Below, piece by piece: positions 25,916 to 35,584 of a stretch of DNA of 64,000 bases. The position numbers and the translations under genes were made by a program. This stretch comes from Bacteroidota bacterium (GTDB taxonomy: Bacteria > Bacteroidota > Bacteroidia > Flavobacteriales > Weeksellaceae), in the NCBI GenBank assembly GCA_023399595.1, contig JAEWOR010000008.1:92862-156861 (forward strand), in the 5' to 3' direction. The first letter of the stretch is position 1. The number at the start of each line of letters is the position of its first letter. The notes below the pieces were generated by a model. The model did no database searches. It saw nothing but the letters and a program-made list of their open reading frames with translations, and was not told the origin of the DNA.

Positions 25916-28573
25916 ATGAAATACCTTAAATTATCGGGACTAGAACCATTGGTTATTACTCCTGAAAGTAATTTTATAAATGTTGGTGAACGTACAAATG
26001 TTGCAGGATCCAAAAAATTCCTTCGTTTAATAAAAGAAGAAAAATACACTGAAGCTTTGGATGTTGCAAGACATCAAGTGGAAGGAGGCGCACAGATTTT
26101 AGATGTGAATATGGATGATGGACTTTTAGATGGTGTAAAAGCCATGACAAAATTCTTGAATCTTATTGCGTCAGAACCCGATATTGCAAAAATTCCTATT
26201 ATGATAGATTCTTCTAAATGGGAAATCTTGGAAGCCGGCTTACAAGTGGTTCAAGGTAAATGCGTAGTCAATTCTATTAGTTTAAAAGAAGGTGAAGCCG
26301 TTTTTATAGAACATGCCAAAAAAGTAAAAAGATACGGTGCTGCTGTAATTATAATGGCTTTTGATGAAGTAGGACAGGCCGATAATTTTGAACGCAGAAT
26401 AGAAATTGCTCAACGTTCTTATAAAATCCTAACTGAAATTGTAAACTTCCCTCCAGAAGATATTATTTTCGATCTTAATATTTTCCCTGTGGCAACAGGA
26501 ATGGAAGAACACCGTAAAAATGCCTTAGATTTTATTGAAGCTACAAAATGGATTCGCGAAAATTTACCTTATGTATCTGTGAGTGGTGGCGTTTCCAATG
26601 TTTCATTTTCTTTTAGAGGAAATGATACAGTAAGAGAAGCCATGCATTCCGTTTTCTTATATTATGCCATAAAAGCAGGTATGAATATGGGAATTGTAAA
26701 CCCTGCAATGCTTGAAATTTACGATGAAATTCCAAAGGATTTATTAGAGCTTGTGGAAGATGTAATTCTCAATAGAAAAGATGATGCTACAGAAAAACTT
26801 TTGGATTATTCTGAAAAACATAAATCTATAAAAAAAGAAATTTTCGAGGATTTAGAATGGAGAAAAAAACCTTTACAAGAGCGTATTAATCACTCTTTAG
26901 TAAAAGGAATTGACCGTTTTGTGGATGAAGACATGGAAGAAGCACGCCAACAAAGATCAAAACCATTAGAAGTCATCGAAATTAATTTAATGACGGGAAT
27001 GGGCATTGTTGGAGATTTATTCGGAAGTGGAAAAATGTTTCTTCCTCAGGTGGTAAAATCTGCCAGAGTAATGAAAAAAGCTGTTGCTTACCTTCAACCT
27101 TTTATAGAAGCAGAAAAAGACAACTTAAAACCCGCCAATGGAAAAATTTTAATGGCAACTGTTAAAGGTGACGTTCACGATATTGGAAAAAATATTGTAA
27201 GCGTAGTTTTAGGTTGTAACAATTATGAAATTGTGGATTTAGGTGTAATGGTTCCAGCAGAAAAAATTATTCAAGCAGCGATAGACCACAACGTGGACGT
27301 TATTGGATTAAGTGGACTTATTACTCCTAGTTTAGATGAAATGGTGCATATCGCTTCAGAACTCAACCGTCAGAATTTACAATTTCCATTAATGATTGGC
27401 GGTGCTACAACCTCCAAAGCTCATACTGCTGTAAAAATTGATCCTCAATATAAAAACACTGTGGTACATGTAAATGACGCTTCCAGAGCTGTAAATGTGG
27501 TGAGCTCTTTACTCAGCAACAGAAATAATGAATATTCTAATAACTTAAAAAATGAATATTCAGATTTCCGAGAAAAGTTTTTGAGCCGACAAGTTGATAA
27601 AGAATACATCTCTATTAAAGAAGCTAGAAAACAGAATTTCAAAATTGATTGGCAACAGGAAGTAATTCCCAAACCTCATCAGTTAGGAATTCAAATTATC
27701 GAAAATCAAGATTTAAAAGATTTACTTCCTTTTATAGATTGGACTCCATTTTTCAGAAGTTGGGATTTGTTTGGTAAGTATCCACAAATTTTAAATGATG
27801 AAGTTGTAGGAAAACAAGCCACAGAATTATTTGCTGATGCTCAAAAAATTCTTGAAAGAATTTTAAATGAAAATTTGATTTCTGCAAAAGCCGTTTTTGG
27901 AATTTTCCCTGCAAATGCAGTAAACGACGATATTGAAGTTTATGACGAACAAGGAAATACCCTTGAAACCTTTTATACACTAAGACAACAACACAAAAAA
28001 TCTGATGGTAAAGAATATTTGGCATTGTCTGATTTTATAGCTCCTAAAAATTCAGGAAAACAAGATTATGTAGGTGCATTTTGTGTATGTGCAGGTTTTG
28101 GAACTGAGGAAGTTGCTAAGGAATACGAAAAAAAACATGATGATTATAATTCCATCATGATAAAAGCTTTATCCGATCGTTTTGCTGAAGCGTATGCAGA
28201 GTTTTTGCATCAAAAAGTAAGAACAGAATTTTGGGGATATTCTTCAGATGAAAATCTCAACAATGAAGATTTAATTTCTGAAAAATACAAAGGAATTCGT
28301 CCTGCTCCAGGTTATCCTGCTTGTCCTGATCATTTGGAAAAACCTACCATTTGGAATCTTTTAAAGGTGAAAGAAAATATTGGTGTGGAACTTACGGAAA
28401 GTTTAGCCATGTTCCCAACAGCAAGTGTTTCTGGATATTATTTTGCCCAACCTCAAGCAAAATATTTCGGGGTAGGAAAAATTGCTCAAGACCAGTTGGA
28501 AGATTACGCAAAAAGAAAAAACATAGACTTAGAATTTGCTAAAAAATGGCTTAATCCAAATTTAGCAGATTAA
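25916..28573 (+). CDS. metH: Methionine synthase: folate, cobalamin and reactivation domains
   Basis: An 885-residue protein equal to domains 2-4 of MetH. The pterin-binding domain has FINVGERTNVAGSKKF at 20-35. The cobalamin domain has D419-VHDIG-424, where His421 would ligate cobalt, followed by VDLGVMVP and GLSGLITPSLDEM. The SAM-binding reactivation domain near the end has RPAPGYPACPDH (about 795-806) and ASVSGYYFAQPQAKYFGVG. It must work with the separate homocysteine domain encoded at 23711. Its use implies a cobalamin supply, whose genes are not in the window. Confidence 0.95.
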   Translation: MKYLKLSGLEPLVITPESNFINVGERTNVAGSKKFLRLIKEEKYTEALDVARHQVEGGAQILDVNMDDGLLDGVKAMTKFLNLIASEPDIAKIPIMIDSSKWEILEAGLQVVQGKCVVNSISLKEGEAVFIEHAKKVKRYGAAVIIMAFDEVGQADNFERRIEIAQRSYKILTEIVNFPPEDIIFDLNIFPVATGMEEHRKNALDFIEATKWIRENLPYVSVSGGVSNVSFSFRGNDTVREAMHSVFLYYAIKAGMNMGIVNPAMLEIYDEIPKDLLELVEDVILNRKDDATEKLLDYSEKHKSIKKEIFEDLEWRKKPLQERINHSLVKGIDRFVDEDMEEARQQRSKPLEVIEINLMTGMGIVGDLFGSGKMFLPQVVKSARVMKKAVAYLQPFIEAEKDNLKPANGKILMATVKGDVHDIGKNIVSVVLGCNNYEIVDLGVMVPAEKIIQAAIDHNVDVIGLSGLITPSLDEMVHIASELNRQNLQFPLMIGGATTSKAHTAVKIDPQYKNTVVHVNDASRAVNVVSSLLSNRNNEYSNNLKNEYSDFREKFLSRQVDKEYISIKEARKQNFKIDWQQEVIPKPHQLGIQIIENQDLKDLLPFIDWTPFFRSWDLFGKYPQILNDEVVGKQATELFADAQKILERILNENLISAKAVFGIFPANAVNDDIEVYDEQGNTLETFYTLRQQHKKSDGKEYLALSDFIAPKNSGKQDYVGAFCVCAGFGTEEVAKEYEKKHDDYNSIMIKALSDRFAEAYAEFLHQKVRTEFWGYSSDENLNNEDLISEKYKGIRPAPGYPACPDHLEKPTIWNLLKVKENIGVELTESLAMFPTASVSGYYFAQPQAKYFGVGKIAQDQLEDYAKRKNIDLEFAKKWLNPNLAD

Positions 28574-28582
28574 AATTTTGAC

Positions 28583-28635
28583 TTTTATTTTGGTTTTTGG
28601 TGGCGGCTTCGCCGCCACCAAAAACCAAAATAAAA
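28583..28635. repeat. 25-bp perfect palindrome between metH and metF
   Basis: Bases 28583-28607 pair perfectly with 28611-28635 around a TTC loop. The tip is GC-rich (GGTGGCGGC) and the base is A/T-rich. No T-run follows on either strand, so it is not a standard terminator; it sits inside the operon, 22 bases before metF. It could act as an mRNA processing, stability or attenuation element. Confidence 0.75.
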
Positions 28636-28657
28636 AATTTATCAATACCAGTAAACA

Positions 28658-29614
28658 ATGAAAATTACCGATCATATAAAAAATGCCAATGGCAGAACCC
28701 TTTTTTCATTAGAAATTGTTCCACCCCAAAAAGGAAGCGGAATTGCAGATTTATATAAAAACATAGACCCTTTAATGGAATTCAAACCTCCATTTATAGA
28801 CGTTACTACTTCTCGTGAGGAATACATTTACCTAGACAAAGGAAATGGACTTATGGAAAGAAAAATCACCAGAATGCGTCCTGGAACATTGGGAATTTGT
28901 GCTGCCATTCAACATAAATACAATGTAGACACGGTTCCACACGTGCTTTGCGGCGGATATACTCGTGAAGAAACAGAATACCTTTTGGTGGATTGTATGT
29001 ATTTAGGAATTGACAACATCATGGCTTTAAGAGGCGATGCTATGAAGGGACAGCAACATTTCCAACCAACAACTGGAGGGAATGAAAACGCAACCGATTT
29101 AGTACATCAAATTAATGATTTGGGAAGAGGAAAATATCTACACGATGAAGAAATTTCTGATGATCACAATAAATTCTGTATTGGTGTAGCGGGTTATCCT
29201 GAAAAACATATTGAAGCTCCATCATTGGCTTACGATTTAAAATGGCTAAAAAAGAAAGTTGATTCTGGGGCAGATTATATAGTTACTCAAATGTTTTTTG
29301 ATAACGAAAAATTTAAGATTTTTGTAGAAGAAGCTCGAAAAATAGGGATTAATATTCCAATTATCCCAGGAATAAAACCTATTGCGACCAAAGGACATTT
29401 GCAAATGCTACCAAAAGTTTTTAAAATAGATCTTCCCGAAGCTTTAATCTCCGAAATAGAACAAGCCACTAACAATGAAGCTGTAAAACAAATAGGAATT
29501 GAATGGGCTATAGAACAATGCAGGGATTTGGAGAAATTTGGCGTTCCCGTATTGCATTTTTACTCCATGGGGAAAAGCGATAACATAAAAAAAATAGCTA
29601 GAGAACTTTTTTAG
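28658..29614 (+). CDS. metF: Methylenetetrahydrofolate reductase
   Basis: Flavoenzyme that reduces 5,10-methylene-THF to 5-methyl-THF, the methyl donor for MetH. The 318-residue length is normal. SLEIVPPQKGSG near residue 17-28 contains the catalytic Glu, DVTTSREE follows, and MALRGDAMKG (about 124-133) and FIVTQMFFD-like (YIVTQMFFD, about 207-215) match the family. It is the last gene of the SAM-regulated unit, preceded by the long palindrome, which may set its expression apart. Confidence 0.95.
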   Translation: MKITDHIKNANGRTLFSLEIVPPQKGSGIADLYKNIDPLMEFKPPFIDVTTSREEYIYLDKGNGLMERKITRMRPGTLGICAAIQHKYNVDTVPHVLCGGYTREETEYLLVDCMYLGIDNIMALRGDAMKGQQHFQPTTGGNENATDLVHQINDLGRGKYLHDEEISDDHNKFCIGVAGYPEKHIEAPSLAYDLKWLKKKVDSGADYIVTQMFFDNEKFKIFVEEARKIGINIPIIPGIKPIATKGHLQMLPKVFKIDLPEALISEIEQATNNEAVKQIGIEWAIEQCRDLEKFGVPVLHFYSMGKSDNIKKIARELF

Positions 29615-29635
29615 CGAACACCACCAATTAAATAC

Positions 29636-29674
29636 AAACGAGCGGCGATTTTCTTCGAAAATCGCCGCTCGTTT
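29636..29674. repeat. 18-bp perfect palindrome between metF and osmC
   Basis: Bases 29636-29653 pair with 29657-29674 around a TTC loop. The stem contains GAGCGGCG/CGCCGCTC. It lies between convergent genes and could end both transcripts, but no clear T-run follows on either side. Its design matches the palindrome at 28583. Confidence 0.75.
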
Positions 29675-29693
29675 ATATCATCTATTTAAGAAA

Positions 29694-30119
29694 TTATTTT
29701 TTTATCGTTTCCCCGTTCACTAAAACTTCATACTCAACTTCTACATTGGGTTCAAACGTTTTAGAAACTGAACAATATTTTTCAAAAGAGAGTTCTGCAG
29801 CTTTCTGAGCTTTTTTAGGATCTATTTCTCCCTCCAAAATAAACTTCACAATAATTTTTTTAAAAGGTTTTGCTTCTTCCACCTGAATGCGCTCCCCTTC
29901 CACTTCCGCTTTAAAAGAGGTAATTTCCTGACGTTGTTTTTTAAGAATAGAAACCACATCTATTCCGCTGCAACCTGCAACCGCCATTAAAACACTTTCC
30001 ATAGGCGAAACACCTATAGCATTCGGTTGTGACGTATTGTCTAATAAAATAGAATTTCCTGCAGCATTTGTGCATTCAAAAAGGTAATCATCATTGATTC
30101 TGTTGAGTGTAATTTTCAT
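29694..30119 (-). CDS. OsmC/Ohr-family peroxide-handling protein
   Basis: A 141-residue OsmC-fold protein that would reduce organic hydroperoxides with paired cysteines. C50 (AVAGCSGIDVV) and C116 (FEKYCSVSKTF) are the redox pair. The start at 30119 (MKITLNRI) is chosen over 30137 because the latter lies inside a -7 element. It lacks the Ohr-type spacing detail needed to assign a subfamily by eye. It is convergent with metF. Confidence 0.88.
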   Translation of the reverse strand: MKITLNRINDDYLFECTNAAGNSILLDNTSQPNAIGVSPMESVLMAVAGCSGIDVVSILKKQRQEITSFKAEVEGERIQVEEAKPFKKIIVKFILEGEIDPKKAQKAAELSFEKYCSVSKTFEPNVEVEYEVLVNGETIKK

Positions 30120-30134
30120 TGAACTGATTTTATT

Positions 30135-30142
30135 CAAATTTA
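30135..30142 (-). promoter_or_regulatory. -7 element of the osmC promoter
   Basis: On the minus strand this reads TAAATTTG and ends 15 bases before the ATG at 30119. It overlaps the end of the DUF58 gene, so osmC can be transcribed apart from the upstream operon. Confidence 0.55.
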
Positions 30143-31462
30143 CAAAATTCCTCTTGCTTTTATCTCTAAATATTTATTGATGGCTTCTATCGTTAAATTT
30201 TCTGGAAGCGTATAAACTGTGTAAATTCCGTACTTTTTTAATTCTTGAATGATGAGTTTTTTCTCAAATTCAAATTTTTCGGCGATAATTTCGTCGTAGA
30301 TTTCCTGCATATTTTCAGGATTTTTATGAATAAGCTCTTGCAATTCAGAATTTTTAAAGAAAACCACCACCAATAAATGGTTTTTAGCAATTCCTCTAAG
30401 GTATTTCATCTGACGATTTACAGCATCCAAAGTTTCAAAATTCGTAAACAAAAGAATCAAACTCCTTTGATTGATATTGAATTTCACATCTTGATATAAC
30501 CTGTTAAAATCGCTTTCAAAAAAATTGGTTTGAACATTATATAAAGCTTCAGAAATTTTTCTTAATTGTCCAGATTTATTGTCTGCAGCTACTTTATTTT
30601 CAGTCTTTTTAGAAAAAGTCATCATTCCTGCTCTATCTCCTTTTTTCAAAATAATATGCGACAAAGCCATGCTTGCATTTATGGAATAATCCAGCAAACT
30701 CAATCCTTTGAAAGGCATTTTCATGGTTCTTCCTTTATCTATCAACATAAAAATTCTTTGAGATTTTTCATCCTGATATTGGTTCACCATCAATTTATTT
30801 TGCTTGGAAGTTGCTTTCCAATTAATGGTTCTAATGTCGTCTCCTTGTACATATTCTTTAATCTGCTCGAACTCCATGGTATGTCCTAGCTTTCGGATTT
30901 TTTTGATTCCTCCCAACAAAAACTCATTCTGAAGAGCCATTAATTCGTACTTTCTTAAATGAATGAAAGATGGATAAGAAGGTAAACTAGCCTCTTTTTG
31001 AAACTGAAATCTCTTGCTAACGAAACTTAATGGTGAACTAACAAATACATTTAAAGAACCAAAATGATATTCGCCTCTTTCTTTTGGCTCCAAAATATAT
31101 TGGAAAAAAACATTTTTACCTGAAGGAATATCTTTGATAATCATGAAATCTCTTTTTTGAAACTGAAAAGGAATTTCATCAATAATTTTAGCTCGTATTT
31201 TAAAAGTGTAATTGTTTTTTACATCAATTTTAATAGGATTTTCATCACCGTTTGAGAGTTTATCTGGCAAAATTCTCTGTGCTAAAATTGCATTTTTAAT
31301 ATTGAAGATAAAGAGAACATCCACAATAAAACCTAGAGCCACAAGAATTAATAAACTTATAGCCACCACCATTATAAAAGGGAAAAAGAAAGCAAATACG
31401 AAGCCAACTCCAATAAAAATTAGTGTATAAAAAAATCTGTTATTTAGATAAAAATTCTTCAT
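30140..31462 (-). CDS. DUF58 domain protein of the MoxR operon
   Basis: A 440-residue membrane-linked protein. Two hydrophobic segments lie at about 11-55, then a beta domain, and the DUF58 signature DIRTINWKATSK at 209-220, followed by a VWA-like segment (IFMLIDKGRTM) with a partial MIDAS pattern. DUF58 proteins are encoded with MoxR ATPases and are thought to help assemble envelope or enzyme complexes. It lies 115 bases downstream of moxR on the same strand; the gap holds a dispersed repeat. Confidence 0.88.
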   Translation of the reverse strand: MKNFYLNNRFFYTLIFIGVGFVFAFFFPFIMVVAISLLILVALGFIVDVLFIFNIKNAILAQRILPDKLSNGDENPIKIDVKNNYTFKIRAKIIDEIPFQFQKRDFMIIKDIPSGKNVFFQYILEPKERGEYHFGSLNVFVSSPLSFVSKRFQFQKEASLPSYPSFIHLRKYELMALQNEFLLGGIKKIRKLGHTMEFEQIKEYVQGDDIRTINWKATSKQNKLMVNQYQDEKSQRIFMLIDKGRTMKMPFKGLSLLDYSINASMALSHIILKKGDRAGMMTFSKKTENKVAADNKSGQLRKISEALYNVQTNFFESDFNRLYQDVKFNINQRSLILLFTNFETLDAVNRQMKYLRGIAKNHLLVVVFFKNSELQELIHKNPENMQEIYDEIIAEKFEFEKKLIIQELKKYGIYTVYTLPENLTIEAINKYLEIKARGIL

Positions 31463-31468
31463 TGTTGC

Positions 31469-31484
31469 GAGATTCGGGTTGAGT
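31469..31484. repeat. Dispersed 16-bp intergenic repeat, copy 1
   Basis: GAGATTCGGGTTGAGT occurs here, in the moxR-DUF58 gap, and again exactly at 48173-48188. A short dyad TGATGAATCATCA and ATTATTAAT-type sequence follow, as they do near the second copy. Confidence 0.6.
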
Positions 31485-31577
31485 GTTGGGATGAGATTTT
31501 AATGATGAATCATCAGTAATTATTAATAATTCATACTTTATAATTCTTATTTCAAACCTTATACTTTTCAAACTTCT

Positions 31578-32585
31578 CTATCTTGGTATTTCAATTCCTT
31601 CTAAAATTTGTCTAATAATTTCATCGGCTGTTAAACCTTCCATTTCACGTTCAGGAGAAACTACAACTCTATGTCTGAGCACTGCAAAACTAACATCTTT
31701 AATATCTTCAGGAGTTACAAAATCTCTTCCTCTAAGAGCTGCCATAGCTTTAGACGCGGATAATAAAGCTAAACTTGCTCTTGGTGATGCTCCTAAATAT
31801 AAAAACGGATTTTCTCTAGTGTTTACAATAATTTTTGCAATATATTCTATTAATTGAGGTTCTACAATAACATCTTTTACAAGATTTTGATATTTCTTAA
31901 GTTCAGTAGCGCTAATTACCTTATTCACCACCGCAGTTTTATCATCAGCCTTACTTGTATGTTGATTTTGAATAATAGTAATTTCTTGTTGCAAATCTGG
32001 ATATTTCACCTCAATTTTAAACAAAAAACGATCTAATTGCGCTTCTGGTAAACGATAAGTACCTTCATGTTCTATAGGATTTTGAGTAGCCACAACTAGG
32101 AAAGGCTCTTCCATTACATAACCAACACCATCCATTGTAATTTGACGCTCTTCCATTACTTCAAACAGAGCAGCTTGGGTTTTGGGTGGTGAACGATTAA
32201 TTTCATCAATTAAAATAAAATTAGAGAAAATAGGACCTTTTTTAAACTCAAATTCTGAATTCTTCATATTAAAAATAGAAGTTCCTAAAATGTCTGAAGG
32301 CATTAAATCTGGTGTGAACTGAATTCTATTAAAATCTACATCAATAGTTTTTGCCAAAAGCTTTGCTGTAATGGTTTTTGCAACTCCTGGAACCCCTTCT
32401 ATAATAACATGACCGTTGGATAAAAGTGCAGCAAGAAGATGTTCAATCATGCTTTCTTGTCCTACAATTACCTTTGAGATTTCATTTTTTACTTGGGCTA
32501 AACTTTGCTGTAACTCTACCATATTTAACCTATTTTCGAAACTTGGCGAAGTTGGTTTATCTTGTAATTGTTCAAAATTTTCCAT
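31578..32585 (-). CDS. MoxR-family AAA+ ATPase
   Basis: A 335-residue AAA+ protein from the ATG at 32585 (an upstream ATG at 32603 is possible). Walker A GVPGVAKT is at 64-71 and Walker B IDEIN at 126-130, followed by RSPPKTQAALFEVMEE. Sensor and lid regions follow (RLPEAQLDRF, GASPRASLAL). MoxR proteins act as chaperones for complex assembly with the DUF58/VWA partners encoded downstream. Operon order is SpoIIM, membrane protein, DUF4129, DUF4350, MoxR, DUF58. Confidence 0.93.
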   Translation of the reverse strand: MENFEQLQDKPTSPSFENRLNMVELQQSLAQVKNEISKVIVGQESMIEHLLAALLSNGHVIIEGVPGVAKTITAKLLAKTIDVDFNRIQFTPDLMPSDILGTSIFNMKNSEFEFKKGPIFSNFILIDEINRSPPKTQAALFEVMEERQITMDGVGYVMEEPFLVVATQNPIEHEGTYRLPEAQLDRFLFKIEVKYPDLQQEITIIQNQHTSKADDKTAVVNKVISATELKKYQNLVKDVIVEPQLIEYIAKIIVNTRENPFLYLGASPRASLALLSASKAMAALRGRDFVTPEDIKDVSFAVLRHRVVVSPEREMEGLTADEIIRQILEGIEIPR

Positions 32586-32653
32586 AAAAGTATTTTTATA
32601 CATAATAATAAAGCGTCATAACAAGGTTGATTAATTGTTATACGCTTTCCCTA

Positions 32654-33817
32654 TTATATTTTTCTTGTTATTTCGTCTATTAATAAATTCATTCTTACCA
32701 AGTCTTCTCTCATCACATTTGCATAAGGATCTTGGGCTTTCTTTATTAAAATAATTATCTCATTAATTTTTTCCGAAGATTGAGCTGTTTTCAACTGCAA
32801 TTTTTTTGCAAATTCTTCATCCAAATTTGAAGTATCAATTAAAAAATCCAGACGGACTTTATACAAAAAATACTGCGCTTTTTTCGACATCATATCGTGG
32901 AAATCTCCTTCTTGAAGATATAAATTCCCAATACTCTTCACAAATTCTACCGAAGTATTTTTTAATGGTTCAATAATAGGAACAATGCGTTGTTTCCTTT
33001 TAGCGTTGAAAATAATAAACAAAAACATGCCTCCTAAAAACATCCACCAAGCGTATTTCAGTGCCTTATGTTCCAAAATAAATCGAAGTGGCGATGTGGA
33101 AACCGTCTGAACACTGTCTACAAACCAAACGGTTTCTTTAGCATCCAGAAAAGAAAATACATTTTCGGCATATTTAAAATTGCCAGGTTTTAAAAGATAA
33201 TAATTGGTTACAAAAAGAGGCTCGGTATGAAAGAAAATATTTCCTTTTCCGAATTTTGTTTTTATAAAACTTACATTTTCATTTTTTTCATTTTTAATGG
33301 TCTTTCCCAGGATTTCTGAGTCTGCTTTTAAGTAATTAATAGACGTTTCGGATGGGAATTTATCCATTTCCATAAAATCATTCGGAAGTTGAGGATCTGT
33401 AAATTTTAAAACTGCTTTTTTGTTGTCACCATAATATTGAAAATATATTCCAATAGAATCTGAAAGTTTGCGTGGAAATCTCGAAATAATAATCATAGCA
33501 TCTGAACCTTTAGATACTTCTGTCAGAATTTTTTTCCACGAGGTTTGATCAATTTGACTTTCAATTACTAAAATATTATGTGGATTTTTTTTATGATTAT
33601 TGTAGTAATCATACGGACTTTCTTGAGTTTTAATTAAATTTCCTTTGAATAAAGTTTCAGCTTCTTGATTAAAAACATATAACCCAAATGGTGTTTTTTC
33701 TTTAATGCTAAAATTTCGGGTCCAATTGGTAACTTCGGTTTTATTGACTTCAAACAACGCCAAAATAACCATCACAACGATGAAAATTACAGCATAAAGT
33801 TTGAAGGTTTTATTCAT
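32654..33817 (-). CDS. DUF4350 membrane protein
   Basis: A 387-residue protein with an N-terminal transmembrane helix (about 8-22), a soluble domain (KTPFGLYVFNQEAETLF, the DUF4350 start), and a second helix at about 255-275 (WWMFLGGMFLFIIF). The C-terminal tail is cytoplasmic and helical. DUF4350 proteins accompany DUF4129, MoxR and DUF58 in Bacteroidetes. Function unknown. Confidence 0.82.
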   Translation of the reverse strand: MNKTFKLYAVIFIVVMVILALFEVNKTEVTNWTRNFSIKEKTPFGLYVFNQEAETLFKGNLIKTQESPYDYYNNHKKNPHNILVIESQIDQTSWKKILTEVSKGSDAMIIISRFPRKLSDSIGIYFQYYGDNKKAVLKFTDPQLPNDFMEMDKFPSETSINYLKADSEILGKTIKNEKNENVSFIKTKFGKGNIFFHTEPLFVTNYYLLKPGNFKYAENVFSFLDAKETVWFVDSVQTVSTSPLRFILEHKALKYAWWMFLGGMFLFIIFNAKRKQRIVPIIEPLKNTSVEFVKSIGNLYLQEGDFHDMMSKKAQYFLYKVRLDFLIDTSNLDEEFAKKLQLKTAQSSEKINEIIILIKKAQDPYANVMREDLVRMNLLIDEITRKI

Positions 33818-33828
33818 GGTTTTCTATA

Positions 33829-34629
33829 TTAAAAATTGGTTTTTTGAAATTCATTTTTGAAATTTTGATACTGTTTTTCATCAATGCTAAATTCTCCGTA
33901 CCAAACGTAATCAAAAATATAAACGAAGCGCTGAAATTCTTTATTCCAAGGCGAATTATTAAGTTCAGAAATATAATCTTTATTGGTTTTTTCAGGATTC
34001 CAATTAAGTAGTTTTTTTTCGCTCATCCTCTTTAAAAGATACAAAAATTGATATCTAATAGCCGACCGATAATCTTTTTCACTTTCGAAATGCAGAATAC
34101 TTTTCGGGAAATCTATTTCGTGAATATTTTCATGGAGTTCTTCGTCTCGAATTACTGTTTTCTTATTTTTCTTACCAAAAATCCAATTTCCATTTTTATC
34201 CGCTAAATTTTTAATGATAAAGTAGAGCACGAAGCCCAAAACAATAATTCCTAAAATTCTCAACGCAATATCTTTATAACTGGCTGTTTTGTTGCCATCA
34301 ACAGTTCCCAATATAGAACGCAGCCATTCATTTATCTTTCTTTTGAGTTTTGACCAAAAAGATTCACGTGGTTTAATTTCTTCATAATTAAAATCTTTTC
34401 CCTTGTATTTATTAGCGTAGCCTGGCTTAAACTTTTTATTATCAAGTTGATTAGATTTAGGAATTTTGTTTTTTAATAAAGTATCTGCATTGTAAAGAAC
34501 AATACCATTATTATTACTAATGGTATCACCACCAACGTATTCTACAAACTCAGAATACTTTTCATTTTGAGCTTTTGTGTAAAAACTCAAACCCAAAAAA
34601 ACAAGGAAAAGAATTGCGCTATTCTTCAT
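33829..34629 (-). CDS. DUF4129 membrane protein
   Basis: A 266-residue protein starting at the ATG at 34629; the frame extends three codons further to a TTG, which is less likely. It has a signal peptide (ending SFYTKAQ), one transmembrane helix at about 128-146, and the DUF4129 domain at the end (NWNPEKTNKDYISEL, FVYIFDYVWYGEF). Related domains occur in transglutaminase-like envelope proteins. Its start overlaps the stop of the upstream gene by 11 bases. Confidence 0.82.
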   Translation of the reverse strand: MKNSAILFLVFLGLSFYTKAQNEKYSEFVEYVGGDTISNNNGIVLYNADTLLKNKIPKSNQLDNKKFKPGYANKYKGKDFNYEEIKPRESFWSKLKRKINEWLRSILGTVDGNKTASYKDIALRILGIIVLGFVLYFIIKNLADKNGNWIFGKKNKKTVIRDEELHENIHEIDFPKSILHFESEKDYRSAIRYQFLYLLKRMSEKKLLNWNPEKTNKDYISELNNSPWNKEFQRFVYIFDYVWYGEFSIDEKQYQNFKNEFQKTNF

Positions 34630-35584
34630 GCACACCAATACTTTCTATCTCAGAAATATCTTCTTTTTGATGCAGATCTGTTCGTGAATCATAGTACATA
34701 AATCCAGCATTTATGTAGAGAAGATTATTTAAAATAAAGGAAACCAAAAAGGAAATTCCATAGACTACAAATAAAAAAACTCCCATTCCTCCTTTAAAAG
34801 GATTATCTACAATTCCACCATCTGTGGTCATAGAAAGGGTTTGAAATAAAATTACTCCTAAAGGAATCATGGTAAATATACCTACGACAGTATTAATAAT
34901 GAAATAGATGACAATAGTTGACCCCCAATATTTCCAAAAAGGAGATTTATCTCTTCCGTGAGAATAGGAAAATTGAGAACGTATTGCATAGCTTAAACTT
35001 TGAAAAAAGCCTTTATTCGTGCTAAAATAATCAAACGTTAATAGGAAAATAGCATTCATAATTGCAGGCATCACCAAAATCATTAGGAAGAAACCAATAA
35101 TAATGATCATTAATAAATAAGTGATTCCGAAAACCAATAAAGCCAAAGGATACAAGATAAAAATAGAGCAAATAGTGAAAATAGCAATCTTGCCCACATT
35201 GGCTTTTAAATCGCCTAAAATCTCATCATTTGTCACTTGATTTTGCCCTGCAGCAACCCGTCTCATGTAAAGAACGGGATATAGATACACCAGAATCATT
35301 AACATCATAAAAAGGATGAAAACAATCACCAGAGAAATAACTAGAATAACAGAGTTTTCCTGAAAGTATTTTTCAAAATAATGACTTTCTCCATACATAT
35401 TACTCCCGAACACTTGCATGAGTAATTCACGGTATCCAAAAATAAAAACCGCAACCATTGCAATCAGCAAAATACCATTGAGCAATAAATATCCTCTAAA
35501 ATAATTTTTACCGTAAAGTTTAAAAAACTGGAAAGTATCAGAAATTAAAGTTCCAAAATCTCGCTTCTTATAAAACTGCATCAT
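34619..35584 (-). CDS. Multi-pass membrane protein of the MoxR operon
   Basis: A 321-residue protein with about six hydrophobic segments (near 27-50, 74-98, 128-155, 157-185, 225-250, 270-295) and a short charged C-terminus. It has no catalytic motif I can see. The layout resembles the membrane domain family annotated next to glycerophosphoryl diester phosphodiesterases or as hypothetical in Flavobacteria. It overlaps both neighbours, so it belongs firmly to this operon. Confidence 0.7.
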   Translation of the reverse strand: MMQFYKKRDFGTLISDTFQFFKLYGKNYFRGYLLLNGILLIAMVAVFIFGYRELLMQVFGSNMYGESHYFEKYFQENSVILVISLVIVFILFMMLMILVYLYPVLYMRRVAAGQNQVTNDEILGDLKANVGKIAIFTICSIFILYPLALLVFGITYLLMIIIIGFFLMILVMPAIMNAIFLLTFDYFSTNKGFFQSLSYAIRSQFSYSHGRDKSPFWKYWGSTIVIYFIINTVVGIFTMIPLGVILFQTLSMTTDGGIVDNPFKGGMGVFLFVVYGISFLVSFILNNLLYINAGFMYYDSRTDLHQKEDISEIESIGVHEE

